Shown: positions 6,875 through 15,238 of the stretch, one piece after another
How the letters are laid out: the number at the start of each line of letters is the position of its first letter
How positions within the stretch are numbered: the first letter of the stretch is position 1
Translations under genes and position numbers: made by a program
DNA from: Sanchytrium tribonematis
Taxonomy: Eukaryota > Sanchytriomycota > Sanchytriomycetes > Sanchytriales > Sanchytriaceae
NCBI GenBank assembly: GCA_018985235.1
Contig: JADGIG010000154.1
Location: 1 to 15,238 of the forward strand
Direction: 5' to 3'
DNA: 15,238 nucleotides
The notes under the pieces: model-generated
Told to the model about the DNA's origin: nothing
Databases searched by the model: none
The model's input: the letters and a program-made list of their open reading frames with translations, nothing else

Positions 6875-6973
6875 TTCTTACAAGGAGTTGTTATGGAGGA
6901 CAAATTTATTAACAAAGCAAAAAATCCAAGGCTGTATGTTCGATTTTTATTAAAGAACCTCCTTTATAAACAT
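6867..6973 (-). other. Possible 5' extension of Aladin with 15-nt and 27-nt introns
   Basis: An upstream ATG at 6971-6973 could start MFIKE, then a 27-nt intron (6932-6958, GT...ACAG), then PWIFCFVNKFVLHNNSL, then a 15-nt intron GTAAGAAATGCTTAG (6867-6881), joining the main frame at FGNKETNW. The resulting HNNSL resembles the LYEHNNEL near the N-terminus of human Aladin. The 15-nt intron contains the ATG otherwise taken as the start. The extended protein would have 510 residues. Evidence is a short match plus good splice signals, so this is tentative. Confidence 0.35.
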
Positions 6974-7059
6974 ACTCACACGGTATCAGAAGTAATCACT
7001 TTATGTAAATAATATTTATCACAGCTGAAAGATTTGCAGATGTAAACCTAATACATATC

Positions 7060-7298
7060 TCATGTCACCATAAACACCGCAAGAGCTACGATGATATTGA
7101 TACTCTGGGCTTCGGTTAGACTAGGCGAAATATAATCAATAAATTCAGGTGTTGTGATAAACTCAGAGTGCTTTTGGTATAGTCTCTCATTTAAGTAGGG
7201 AGATAGTCGTGGTAAACAAGATGCTCAAGGATACGAACAATAGACATAACAATTGACAATGTCATAAATAGTATACTCATGTGGCAAATTATTTGCAT
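7060..7298 (-). CDS. Possible small membrane protein with a 32-nt intron
   Basis: An ATG at 7296-7298 starts a hydrophobic frame (MQIICHMSILFMTLSIVMSI, then VRILEHL). Removing a candidate 32-nt intron (7186-7217, GTTTAC...TGAG) joins it in phase to RLYQKHSEFITTPEFIDY, ISPSLTEAQ and a second hydrophobic end INIIVALAVFMVT, for 68 residues with two likely membrane segments. Unspliced, the first frame stops at 35 codons, and the second has no ATG near its start. I do not recognise the family. Position supports a gene: it would begin 21 bp after the POLD3-like stop and end before Aladin, in line with the other minus-strand genes. Chance open frames remain possible. Confidence 0.3.
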
Positions 7299-7319
7299 TT
7301 TCTATAAAAATTTATCAAT

Positions 7320-8159
7320 TTACTGTTTTTTAAAAAAGTTTCCCAAAGTCGATTGTTTTTTTGCTGATGGCAATGGTTTGGAAGTTGCAATACTTTTAAA
7401 AATTGACTTAGCTTCATTTGTAGGATAAGAAGATTCAGCTTCATCATCTGTAATCCAAATTTCTTTTACATGAACCTTGCCATTAATCATTTCAACTTTA
7501 TCGATTTTTTTTCTTGGCTTTCTTGGAATGTGCGAAACTTGGATTTTGCTAGTAACAGTTGAGGCAGATTGGCACTTCGTCGCAAATTGCTCGTTATTGT
7601 TGCTATCAACATCCATAGAATCTGGATGAGGCTCAGATTCTGGGTCGCTCATTTCGACTTTGTTATCTGTACTTTGTTCATCCTCAGAAGACGAAATTAC
7701 AAATCTATCCTTATTTTTCTCTTCGGAAATTATTGATTTTTCAACTATTGGTTTAGTTTGGGGAGACGTGACTTTGGTCTTAGTAAATGTTGTTTTGGAT
7801 TTTTTTCTTTGTGAGGACCTGTTTTCGTAAGAGGGTCGCTTTTGTTGGAGACGTCTTTTTTCTATTTGATCTCTTATAGATAATTCTTGCTTCTTGATCT
7901 CGACAATTGGCTTTTCTTTCGAACTGGCATCCTCGGAATTTATTTTTTTCTTTAAAATGGAGTTTTTGCAATTGAATAGATATTCCCTGTCAAAAAAAAT
8001 CCCGAATAATTTGCCTTTAGAATCATTATTTAGTCTTATATCCCAACCATAATTATTCGGAACGACTTCATAGTAATAAGTATTTGGTTTAAACTGTGAG
8101 GGGATATCAATATCGCTTTTATTTAACAATAGCAAATTATTTCTTGAAGCAAAATCCAT
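7320..8159 (-). CDS. POLD3: DNA polymerase delta subunit 3-like protein (p66/Cdc27)
   Basis: A 279-residue, highly charged protein ending in a PCNA-interacting box, QSTLGNFF (Gln269, Leu272, Phe275, Phe276), four residues from the C-terminus as in p66. Before it, KIDKVEMINGKVHVKEIWIT followed by DDEAES (219-244) resembles the conserved p66 segment KTYVDGEGCIVTEKVYESES, preceded in both by a run of Arg/Lys. The middle (75-210) is low-complexity with acidic serine patches, SSSEDE and SDPESE, typical of CK2 sites. POLD3 links PCNA to the other polymerase delta subunits in replication. The N-terminal 70 residues (YYYEVVPNNYGWDIRLN...) do not look like the usual winged-helix domain that binds POLD2, and the whole is well short of human POLD3. 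It starts 17 bp after the CK2 alpha stop. Another PIP-box protein is the main alternative. Confidence 0.55.
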   Translation of the reverse strand: MDFASRNNLLLLNKSDIDIPSQFKPNTYYYEVVPNNYGWDIRLNNDSKGKLFGIFFDREYLFNCKNSILKKKINSEDASSKEKPIVEIKKQELSIRDQIEKRRLQQKRPSYENRSSQRKKSKTTFTKTKVTSPQTKPIVEKSIISEEKNKDRFVISSSEDEQSTDNKVEMSDPESEPHPDSMDVDSNNNEQFATKCQSASTVTSKIQVSHIPRKPRKKIDKVEMINGKVHVKEIWITDDEAESSYPTNEAKSIFKSIATSKPLPSAKKQSTLGNFFKKQ

Positions 8160-8176
8160 AACACAGGGGCTAACTT

Positions 8177-9169
8177 TTATTGTATCATACTATCTAAATG
8201 AACATCTGCGAAGTAAGTATGCGACATGGCTTCTTTCGCTGTCATACGTTGATGATGATCATACCGCAACAAATTTTCCAGAAAATCAATAACTTCTGAT
8301 GATGCGAAAGCTCTGTTGTCATTATTAATAAATTTGGACCAAGGTTTTTTAGAGTGTTTACCTAATATGTTATCAAAGTGAGTGTCTAATTTGATACCAT
8401 ATATTTCCAAGTATTTATCAAAGTCATCAGAGCCAAGAACTTTAACAATTTTAACAAGTTGATCATAATTGTCAGATCCCTGAAAAAATGGCTCTTTTTT
8501 AAAGATCATGCTAGCCAGCATACAACCCAGTGACCACAAATCTAGAGAATAGTCATATAGCTGATAATCTACAAGCAATTCGGGTCCTTTAAAATATCTA
8601 CTAGCAACTCTCACATTATATTTTGTATTAGGATGATAAAATTCAGCAAGACCCCAATCAATAAGTCGCAACTGCTTTGAAGCGTGGTTAATCATTATAT
8701 TGTGAGGTTTAACATCTCTATGCATAATTCCCATGCTGTGACAGTAATCTAAAGCTATCAAAACCTGGTAAATGTAATATTGTATTTCTTTGTATGACAG
8801 TGTTGGGTAAAGAACTTTAAAGTCTAGATTATCAACGTATTCAAATATTAGGGCAGGAGTTTTAGATATTGGGTCTCTTGTCATATCTAACAAATTGATT
8901 ATATTTGGGCCACCTCTCAAATTATTAAGGATAAGTAGCTCTCTTTTGATTTTCTTTTTTTTTACTGGTTTAAGAACCTTGATTACGATGTCAGCATCGT
9001 TTGATACATTTACGCCTTTGAAAACTTCACTGTATTTCCCGCGTCCCACTTTTTTTATTATTTCATAATTTGTAGGAGAATTCCATTGGATGTCAAAATT
9101 TTCATAATCCCAGTATTCTTTTGGTTTAGCTGATAGTACGTTGGTATAAACCAGTGCAGTGGAACTCAT
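8177..9169 (-). CDS. CSNK2A1: Casein kinase II catalytic subunit alpha
   Basis: A Ser/Thr kinase of 330 residues that phosphorylates acidic sites on many nuclear and cytoplasmic proteins, with or without the beta subunit. It aligns with animal CK2 alpha nearly without gaps up to the end of the kinase domain. Visible are the glycine loop GRGKYSEVF, the lysine-rich [11 protein letters not shown] that binds substrates and nucleic acid, the catalytic loop HRDVKPHN, the metal motif as DWG (CK2-specific, instead of DFG), the activation segment [15 protein letters not shown] and [18 protein letters not shown]. The long C-terminal tail of vertebrate CK2 alpha is missing. The reading frame is open to a GTG at 9184, but the ATG at 9169 gives [11 protein letters not shown], which aligns with the known N-terminus. 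It is divergent from alpha-COP and tandem with the POLD3-like gene. Confidence 0.97.
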   Translation of the reverse strand: MSSTALVYTNVLSAKPKEYWDYENFDIQWNSPTNYEIIKKVGRGKYSEVFKGVNVSNDADIVIKVLKPVKKKKIKRELLILNNLRGGPNIINLLDMTRDPISKTPALIFEYVDNLDFKVLYPTLSYKEIQYYIYQVLIALDYCHSMGIMHRDVKPHNIMINHASKQLRLIDWGLAEFYHPNTKYNVRVASRYFKGPELLVDYQLYDYSLDLWSLGCMLASMIFKKEPFFQGSDNYDQLVKIVKVLGSDDFDKYLEIYGIKLDTHFDNILGKHSKKPWSKFINNDNRAFASSEVIDFLENLLRYDHHQRMTAKEAMSHTYFADVHLDSMIQ

Positions 9170-9322
9170 TCTCAAAAGTTTCACCCCAACCCCGCTAAAA
9201 TTAAAATATATGATTCTTTGTTCCTACTCAATTCGAAAAAAGAGCATCTGGATTGGTTTAATTCAAAAATTAAAATTATCTTGCCAAAATTTATTTGGCA
9301 ATTTTATAATAATTTTTCAAAC
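9170..9322. promoter_or_regulatory. Divergent promoter region between CK2 alpha and alpha-COP
   Basis: About 150 bp separate two housekeeping start codons transcribed outward, so both promoters must lie here or inside the genes. The segment is AT-rich with short A/T runs and a small C-rich patch (9183-9194). I see no clear TATA box. Shared bidirectional control is inferred from spacing alone. Confidence 0.5.
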
Positions 9323-12300
9323 ATGCTTGTAAAATTTCAATCGTCGTCAAATAGAGTTAAAAATTGCTCTTTTCATCCGACTCAGCCATTAATTTTAATT
9401 GCACTGCATAACGGGAGTGTTCAATTGTATAATTATTTACTTGGAACCCTGATCAATACGTTTTACGCTCATAATGGTCCAGTTCGAGGGGTTGCCTTTC
9501 ATCCAAAGCAGCCACTGTTTGTTAGTGGTGGGGACGATTATTTAATCAAACTTTACAACTTTAAAACAAATGCACAGCCAACTATTTTAATGGGTCATTT
9601 GGATTACATTCGAAGTGTTTATTTCCATGATGAATTATCTTGGGTGATTTCGGCAAGTGATGATCAAACTCTTAGAATCTGGAATTACATGAATAGAACC
9701 TGTATATCAATACTGACTGGACACAATCATTATTGTATGCATGCTGTTTTCACGCCTAGCAGTTATGGGAATTATATTATCAGTTGTTCACTTGATCAAA
9801 CCATACGAATTTGGGATTATGGAATTTTGAAAAATAAACACACAACAAACAACAGTAGCGCGACATTGGGGGATCAATTCCAGATGGACTGTACTGTCAA
9901 ATTTGTACTTGAAGGTCACGATCGAGGTGTTAATTGGGTATCTGTTCACCCTACTCAACCATTAATTGCCAGTGGTGCTGATGATCGCCAGGTTAAAGTT
10001 TGGCGATTAGGGGAAAGTCGAGCATGGGAATTAAGTAGTTTTCGTGGACATTACAATAATGTTTCTAGTGTATGTTTCCACCCGTTTTTGGATTTAATTA
10101 TAAGTAATAGCGAAGACAAATCCATCAGAATATGGGACACGAACAAGCGAGTGATGGTGAATACATTTAAACGAGATAATGATAGATTTTGGTGTATCAA
10201 CCCTCATTCAAATCAAGCCCTTTTCGCAGCCGGACACGACAGTGGAGTTCTGGTTTTTAAATTAGAACGAGAACGGCCTTCTATCTGTAGCTATGATACT
10301 GAATTATTTTGCATTAAAAATGAAAATATTGTAAAGTTTGACATACAGACTAATCAAGAGACTGTTCTGGGTGCATACAAAGGAAAACCGAGAGTGATGA
10401 GCTATAACCCCATTGAAAAATCGTTCTTAATCGTTAATGCCGAGGAAAGTTTGGTGGAGTGGGTCCAGCCAAGTTCGCAACAGGTACAACAGTTTAGTGC
10501 ATCATTGGGTGTGTATATTGCTAGAAATAGGATTGCTTTACTGAATGTGGCTAAAAACAAGATTATTATCAAAGACACCAAAGGAGATATTAATAGACAA
10601 AAGGAATTGGACGTTCAGATACCAGTTACAAATATGATCTCGGCGGGGACAGCACATGTTTTATTGCTTTCGAGCCAGGTTGTTCAGCTTTGGGATGTTC
10701 AACAAGGAATTCTTATAAGCGAGGTCAAACAGAGTCAATGCAAATATGCAATATGGTCCCATGACCTCAGACATGTAGCATTATTGTCCAAACATGCCAT
10801 CACTATATGCACACGAAATTTGGTGGTAAAAACTATAGTTCATGAGACTCTGCGAATCAAAAGTGCTGTGTGGACACATGGCGTATTAATTTATAGCACC
10901 CTGAATCATTTGAAATATTGCTTGCTGAATGGCGATGTCGGAATTATTCAAACGATTGCTGAACCAATCTATATATCCAAAGCAGAGCCTTCGAAATTGT
11001 ACGGTTGGACCAGACAAAAGAATGTAAAAATTTTTGAAATCGACCCAACAGAATATTTATTTAAGCGTGCGTTAATTAATAGAGATTATGCACAAGTGAG
11101 TCATATTATAGAAAACTCGAACCTGATGGGACAAGCAATTATTGCGTACTTGCAAAAAAAAGGATATCCAGAAGTTGCTCTTCAGTTTGTTCGAGATCCC
11201 GCAACAAAATTCGAACTTGCTGTTGAATGTGGCGATTTGAATACGGCATTTGAGACTGCAAAATCTATTAATTCTTCAGAAACTTGGTTTAAACTCGGTG
11301 AAGAATCAATTTTGAATGGAAACGCGAAGCTGGCGGAGCAGTGTTATCAGCAAAGTAAGCAACTCGGGAAGCTTTCATTCCTTTATCTTGTGAACGGAAA
11401 CACTGAGAGACTGCAAAAAATGCTTCAAGTACATGTCAATCGTCAGGACCCAGTAATGGCGTTTCAAACAGCCTTAATGTTAGGTAACGTCGAAAAACGA
11501 TTCGAAATTTTGAAAGATTCAAAGCAATATGCTTTGGCTTATATGCTGGCGAAAACTCATGGGCTTCAAGATAAAGCTAATGAAGTACAACAGGCAGCCA
11601 ATATCACAGGTCCTGTTCTCTGGAAACCAGCAGGATTGACGCTGACAACTCCTGCTCCATTAACAGCAGAAGATCTTTTTCAATGGCCCTTAAGATCTAT
11701 GGACAAAGGATTTTTTGATGGGGAATCTAGTGTCGTTAAGAACGAAAATTCTGAAGAGGAAGTAGAAAATGATTGGGTGGAAGAGGAAGAAGAATTGAAG
11801 CTTCCAACAAAGACTTTGGCAGAGGCTATGAAAAATATAGACATAAAGTCAGATGGGTGGGGAGTGGATGATTTTGATATTCCCGCTGCGATTGTCGAAG
11901 ACTCAAAAGTTAAAGCAAGCAAGCTAGACGATAGGCTAGTGAGTATTGCACGAACATCTTCTGAACCTCTACATCACATTTCTGCTGGGCTCTTTGAAAG
12001 TGCCGTGAAAATTTTATATAATCAATTTGGCATTGTCAATTTTGAAATTTTGCGACCACACTTTCTTAGAATATACGAATCAAATCATGCATCGCTGGAG
12101 TTTCTGCCAAATGCACCCTTTCTAGATATTTGCCTCAGTATCTTTCCCTATTCTTTACAAGCGCTTATTGCAGAAATTACTGAGGCTTATAAAATTACTT
12201 CAGCTGGATCTTTTTCCGAGGCTGTGTCTGTATTTAGAGAAATTCTTCAAAAATGTGTGTTCTTGAAAGCAGATCCATCTAATGTTAACGAAGTCTTGAT

Positions 12301-12809
12301 GTTAATCAAAGTCTGTCGAACTTATATATTGGGTTTGAGTATTGAAATTGAACGCCGTACAGTAGAGCAGTCTAACCCCAAAAGGAATGTAGAACTTTCT
12401 GTATACTTTGCATCATGTGATTTACAAGCTGCTCATTTGCAACTTGCTCTAAGATCATCCATGTCCATTTGCTTTAAAGCGGGCTGCTTTTTAACTTGCT
12501 TGTACACAGCTAAGAGATTACTGGACATGAATCCACCCGATCAAATTGCCCAAAAGGTCATTCTAATTAATGTAGATTCGGACAGTAGCTATTCAGTGTG
12601 AACAAAATCCAACTGATGCAATAAAGCTAGCATGCAAACCGAATACTGCGTTAAAATTGTGCAGTAGCTCTTATTCCCCAATAGTCAATTTATTAAATTG
12701 CAGCTTTTGTATTGCAGAATATGAAGCTTCTTTAAAAGGCAAATTGTGTCAGGTCTGCAAACTAGGCGTCATAGGTGATCAAAAACCTGGGTTTTCTTTA
12801 AGATCATAA
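9323..12809 (+). CDS. COPA: Coatomer subunit alpha (two exons)
   Basis: Exons 9323-12571 and 12597-12809 encode 1153 residues (human alpha-COP 1224). Alpha-COP is part of the COPI coat that buds Golgi vesicles and returns KKxx cargo to the ER. The N-terminus MLVKFQSSSNRVKNCSFHP matches the family start, so the ATG at 9323 is chosen over an upstream TTG frame extension. Two beta-propellers follow: WD repeats to about residue 310 (GHLDYIRSVYFHDELSWVIS, SASDDQTLRIWNY, GHYNNVSSVCFHP, SEDKSIRIWD), then the second propeller and alpha-solenoid (IIAYLQKKGYPEVALQFV). An acidic linker (DWVEEEEELKLP) precedes the epsilon-COP-binding C-terminus. A 25-nt intron interrupts KVILIN|CEQNPTDA; removing it restores the cysteine-bearing C-terminal end (SSSYSPIV, KGKLCQVCKLGVIG). 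AATAAA overlaps the stop codon. Confidence 0.96.
12572..12596 (+). other. 25-nt intron in the COPA gene
   Basis: The segment begins GTAGATTCGG and ends GCTATTCAG. It falls between codons (phase 0) after Asn1083. Left in, the frame runs through it and stops at TGA 12599-12601, losing 70 residues. Taken out, KVILIN joins CEQNPTDAIKLACKP, matching the human KILSACEKNPTDAYQL across the junction. Donor, acceptor and protein alignment agree on the same boundary. Confidence 0.88.
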
Positions 12810-12813
12810 TAAA
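12808..12813 (+). terminator. AATAAA poly(A) signal overlapping the COPA stop
   Basis: AATAAA begins at the second base of the TAA stop (12807-12809), implying a 3' UTR of only a few tens of bases. This fits the tight packing elsewhere in the window. Confidence 0.45.
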
Positions 12814-13337
12814 TCTAAATAAGCACATACTTCAGAAAGACTAATCAGTCATCACTTTCAGGGTTAGCATGAGATCATCAGAAGTTACAACTTACCGTAG
12901 TCCTATCAACGATTACAACTTACTGTATAATATCACATGTAGTATCATCGGTAGAATATTTCCCAATCTAAATTAATTTGTTACTCAGTCGAAAGATGGA
13001 AAATCACTCAGGATTTCAAGAATTGTATTGTCTTCTTGGAAATGAACCTACCTAAAAATATTTTCAAGGAGTTCTCCTGGAAAATGAAATTGATTCTTGG
13101 AAATATTCAAATAAAAGATTTCAAGAATACGTTAAATAAACTATTTGGTAAATTAGGTTCTGCTATCCCGTACCGCAAAACTTCCCAAAATGAAATTGAA
13201 ATTGACGATAGAGACGAGGCGAAAATACGATGCGCTATAGCACTTTGTGCTTCTCCAATTGGCGATAGTCGAGAAAGATAGTGGATCAGCGTTGCCAATG
13301 ACTATTATTTATAGTCAGATCCTCAAAATAATACAAA
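12810..13337. other. Longest spacer in the host-gene block, with short repeats
   Basis: No recognisable gene. Short repeated words occur: TTACAACTTAC at 12885-12895 and 12913-12923, GATTTCAAGAAT near 13010 and 13118, and TTCTTGGAAAT near 13034 and 13095. A 79-codon plus-strand ORF (ATG at 13042, stop 13281; begins MNLPKNIFKEFSWKMKLILG) overlaps some of them. It is lysine-rich and I recognise no family; it could be a small gene or chance. The last 55 bp would be the carboxypeptidase 5' flank. Confidence 0.5.
13042..13281 (+). CDS. Hypothetical 79-residue ORF upstream of the carboxypeptidase
   Basis: It starts at the ATG at 13042 (an in-frame TTG upstream adds two residues). The product is basic in its first half (IKDFKNTLNKLFGKLG) and mixed in the second (NEIEIDDRDEAKIRCAIALC). 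There is no signal peptide or domain that I recognise. It lies between two well-supported plus-strand genes and partly over short direct repeats. With tiny introns possible in this genome it could be an exon of something larger. Low confidence that it is translated. Confidence 0.2.
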   Translation: MNLPKNIFKEFSWKMKLILGNIQIKDFKNTLNKLFGKLGSAIPYRKTSQNEIEIDDRDEAKIRCAIALCASPIGDSRER

Positions 13338-14513
13338 ATGTTGTTTTGGACAGTGAATCTGGTTTTAGCTTCGGTCGCTTTCAAAAAAATGTTAGTCCGA
13401 ATAGACAAAGTATTAAGAGATGTAGACATGGACGTCTGGAGTGTCGGGGAGGATCATGTAGATATATTTGCATTTCCTAATGACTTGAAAGATATTCAAT
13501 ACACTGTGATCGATGCAAATCTCGAAAGTAAGGCAATGTTGGAGCGTGAAAGAATATCCAACAATGTTAGGTTGGCTTCAGCAGACCCTATCACGAATTT
13601 CTTTCTTGATTTCTATACATTTGAAGAAATTATTTTGTGGTATGATACTCTTGCAAATAATTTTAAGACCTTTTTTAAAAAAGTAGTGATAGGAAAGTCA
13701 GTGCAAAATCGAGATTTAGTTGCTTACCACATCACAAAGCCCAACAATTTTCCTAAAAAGCAAATTTTCTTGATGTCGCTTATTCATGCAAGAGAATGGC
13801 TAACTGCTCCAGTAATAGGATTCACGGTACATAAGCTTTTGACCGAAAACGATTTACTAAACGAGATTGAGTTGATTGTTATGCCAGTTGTCAATCCCGA
13901 TGGTTATGCTTACACGCATGAGAATGACCGATATTGGAGGAAAAATTTGGGCCAAAATGGATATGGAGTGGACTTGAATAGAAATTTTGACATTCATTGG
14001 AACCAAGGTGGCGCAAGTACCAATCCGAAATCTGATAGTTACCAAGGACCATCTGCATTTTCAGAGCCCGAGACTAAAGCCATTAGAGATTATTACGAAA
14101 CATTGGAAACAGTAGTGGGTGCAATTGACACACATTGTTTTTCTCAGTTGATTTTGAGGCCATTAGGATGGCAGGGTACTTCAGAGCACGAAAAGGAACT
14201 AAAATCTTTAGGTGATCTTATGGCAAGTGCGATTTATAAAAATGGAAAACAAAAATATCGCTCAATGAGGATCGTAGATCTTTACAAGACCACTGGTAGC
14301 AGTATAGACTATTTTTACGATAAAAAGAAAATTGTAGGTGGAATGACAGTTAGGCCCTATGCCATGGCTTATGAACTAAGGCCATCACAAACTGGAGGTG
14401 ATTTTGTCGTATCTCCAGAATTGATTCTTCCCACAGCTACAGAGATATATGCCGCAAATCTGGAATATTTCAAACAAGTTTTAGCTAAACCATTAAATTC
14501 AACAAATCAGTAA
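13338..14513 (+). CDS. Secreted zinc carboxypeptidase, M14A (carboxypeptidase A-like)
   Basis: A 391-residue procarboxypeptidase that removes C-terminal residues from peptides, probably secreted for digestion or matrix turnover. A hydrophobic signal (1-15) is followed by an inhibitory propeptide (about 16-78, with MDVWSVGEDHVDI) and the catalytic domain (about 85-385). Zinc ligands are His150 and Glu153 (HAREW) and His266 (DTHCFSQ). Substrate-binding residues are Arg201 (YWRKN), Asn214-Arg215 (VDLNRNF) and Tyr316 (DLYKTTG); the catalytic base is Glu346 (YELRP). Ile323, at the specificity position 255 of bovine CPA, suggests preference for hydrophobic C-terminal residues rather than basic ones. 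The propeptide looks short at its N-terminal side. A small insertion (about KIVGGMTV) precedes the Glu346 strand. The stop is 5 bp from the stop of the convergent UTP15 gene. Confidence 0.93.
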   Translation: MLFWTVNLVLASVAFKKMLVRIDKVLRDVDMDVWSVGEDHVDIFAFPNDLKDIQYTVIDANLESKAMLERERISNNVRLASADPITNFFLDFYTFEEIILWYDTLANNFKTFFKKVVIGKSVQNRDLVAYHITKPNNFPKKQIFLMSLIHAREWLTAPVIGFTVHKLLTENDLLNEIELIVMPVVNPDGYAYTHENDRYWRKNLGQNGYGVDLNRNFDIHWNQGGASTNPKSDSYQGPSAFSEPETKAIRDYYETLETVVGAIDTHCFSQLILRPLGWQGTSEHEKELKSLGDLMASAIYKNGKQKYRSMRIVDLYKTTGSSIDYFYDKKKIVGGMTVRPYAMAYELRPSQTGGDFVVSPELILPTATEIYAANLEYFKQVLAKPLNSTNQ

Positions 14514-14518
14514 ATTGA

Positions 14519-15238
14519 CTATTTCTTTATTAAATAATTTAGTTTTGCACCAAGCGATGAGCTCCTAGCTTTTACTGCCAAAAGCTGTTTAATTCTATTC
14601 ATTAATTTTCCGTATGTATCTTGAACACAAGGATCGAGTTCCTGGGGTGAAAAATGACTCAACATGATTTTTATGACACTAACACATAAGTTCTCGTAAA
14701 TGCTTTGGGAAGAAAGACATTTAAGGCACTTTGATAATATTTTAGAAATTTTGGAAGAATTTCTTATGGTCAAACCGTGAATCAACCCGCCACAATAATC
14801 AATGTAGTCCAAAACTAACCAAAAATCATCTGAATCAATGGAAAGATCGATAGCTTTAGAAAACTGATATCTGCGTAAAGCTTTGTGAACAATTGTAGAA
14901 TTTTGATTAATTGCAATACAATCTCGACTGAATCGAGCCTTGAATTGAATACTATTTTCAGCTTGTAAATGTTTAATATTTAATCGATTAGGATATTTTC
15001 TAACCATACCATTAACGAGTCCTACTGTCACGCATTTGCTTTCAGTAACTATGTCCAAAATTGGAGACACAGTTTTAAATGACGACTGTAATTTAAGATC
15101 CTTGTCAAAGCATTTTATAGATTGATCAAGAGAAGATGCTACAATACACTCATCCTGCAATCTCAATTGAGTAATCGACTTCGTATTTTTTGACACACAA
15201 TATTTTTGTATAACTTTTCTATCTTGAAGAAACCGCAC
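14519..15238 (-). CDS. UTP15: UTP15, U3 small nucleolar RNA-associated protein (5' part cut off)
   Basis: The last 239 codons of a gene that continues past the right window edge; the frame is open at 15238 and its real start is not seen. UTP15 is a WD-repeat protein of the t-UTP/UTP-A complex in the nucleolus, needed for pre-rRNA transcription and early 18S processing. The visible part has the final propeller blades (ECIVASSLDQSIKCFDKDLK, SPILDIVTESKCVTVGLVNG) and then the UTP15 C-terminal helical domain: RYQFSKAIDLSI, DYIDYCGGLIHGLTIRNSSK, followed by helices to LGAKLNYLIKK. This matches the human order, FRISKALDRVL, RRGVLANALAGRDEKEI and the C-terminal helices. The gene converges on the carboxypeptidase, and its 3' UTR must lie inside that gene's coding region on the opposite strand. 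Confidence 0.87.
   Translation of the reverse strand: MRFLQDRKVIQKYCVSKNTKSITQLRLQDECIVASSLDQSIKCFDKDLKLQSSFKTVSPILDIVTESKCVTVGLVNGMVRKYPNRLNIKHLQAENSIQFKARFSRDCIAINQNSTIVHKALRRYQFSKAIDLSIDSDDFWLVLDYIDYCGGLIHGLTIRNSSKISKILSKCLKCLSSQSIYENLCVSVIKIMLSHFSPQELDPCVQDTYGKLMNRIKQLLAVKARSSSLGAKLNYLIKK

Noticed and set aside
6809-7012. Plus-strand 67-codon ORF over the Aladin 5' end
   Set aside because: It lies opposite Aladin coding sequence and the gap, with no recognisable features; it is most likely a shadow.
9170-9184. Five-residue upstream extension of CK2 alpha
   Set aside because: It begins at GTG; the ATG at 9169 matches the family start.
9218-9322. Upstream extension of alpha-COP (35 residues from a TTG)
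   Set aside because: No ATG in frame, and the ATG at 9323 gives MLVKFQ, which matches the conserved alpha-COP N-terminus.
13107-13480. Several 60-80 codon ORFs before and over the carboxypeptidase start
   Set aside because: They overlap the M14 gene in other frames or lack any protein-like features; only the ATG frame at 13042 was kept, at low confidence.
14320-14370. Retained tiny intron in the carboxypeptidase insertion near residue 332
   Set aside because: The GT-AG pairs there are 16 or 20 nt long, so removal breaks the frame; the insertion is more likely real protein sequence.
1-15238. tRNA, rRNA or CRISPR
   Set aside because: I saw no cloverleaf, rRNA-like stretch or regularly spaced repeat array by eye; a covariance-model scan was not possible.

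Overview
The window looks like a compact, AT-rich nuclear genome of a eukaryote, probably an animal. CK2 alpha, alpha-COP, Aladin, UTP15 and a secreted M14 carboxypeptidase all read as animal-type proteins, mostly in single long exons with very little DNA between genes. Two genes only regain their conserved C-termini if introns of 25 nt and 19 nt are removed. Introns this short in an animal-like genome fit what is reported for dicyemid mesozoans. That assignment is an inference; an orthonectid or another reduced lineage is possible.

Region 1-2908 looks like a mobile element. Two identical 170-bp direct repeats (1-170, which may extend left of the window, and 2739-2908) enclose a RuvC/poxvirus-A22-like Holliday junction resolvase (+) and a tyrosine recombinase (-). 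The two genes face each other, and a small unassigned ORF lies between them. No reverse transcriptase is present. A near-perfect palindrome marks the left edge of the right-hand repeat. Next to the element, 2890-3312 holds an unrecognised ORF whose last codons and stop lie in the repeat. From about 3363 to 4089 lies a decayed pogo/Tigger-like DDE transposase, followed by a G/C-rich inverted repeat.

Region 4506-15238 is densely packed host DNA. An S1/P1 nuclease (+) converges on Aladin (-), and after splicing their coding ends overlap by 14 nt. On the minus strand CK2 alpha, a POLD3-like polymerase delta subunit, a possible 68-aa membrane protein and Aladin follow head to tail with gaps of 17, 21 and roughly 86-185 nt, an operon-like run. 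CK2 alpha and alpha-COP diverge from a region of about 150 bp. Alpha-COP is followed by a 528-bp spacer, then the carboxypeptidase (+), whose stop is 5 bp from the stop of the convergent UTP15 gene, which is cut by the window edge.

The host genes serve unrelated housekeeping roles: COPI traffic, nuclear pore, DNA replication, ribosome biogenesis and extracellular digestion. The most novel candidate is the repeat-bounded recombinase plus resolvase cassette. The most secure unusual feature is the ultra-short introns, which ordinary ORF calling misses.
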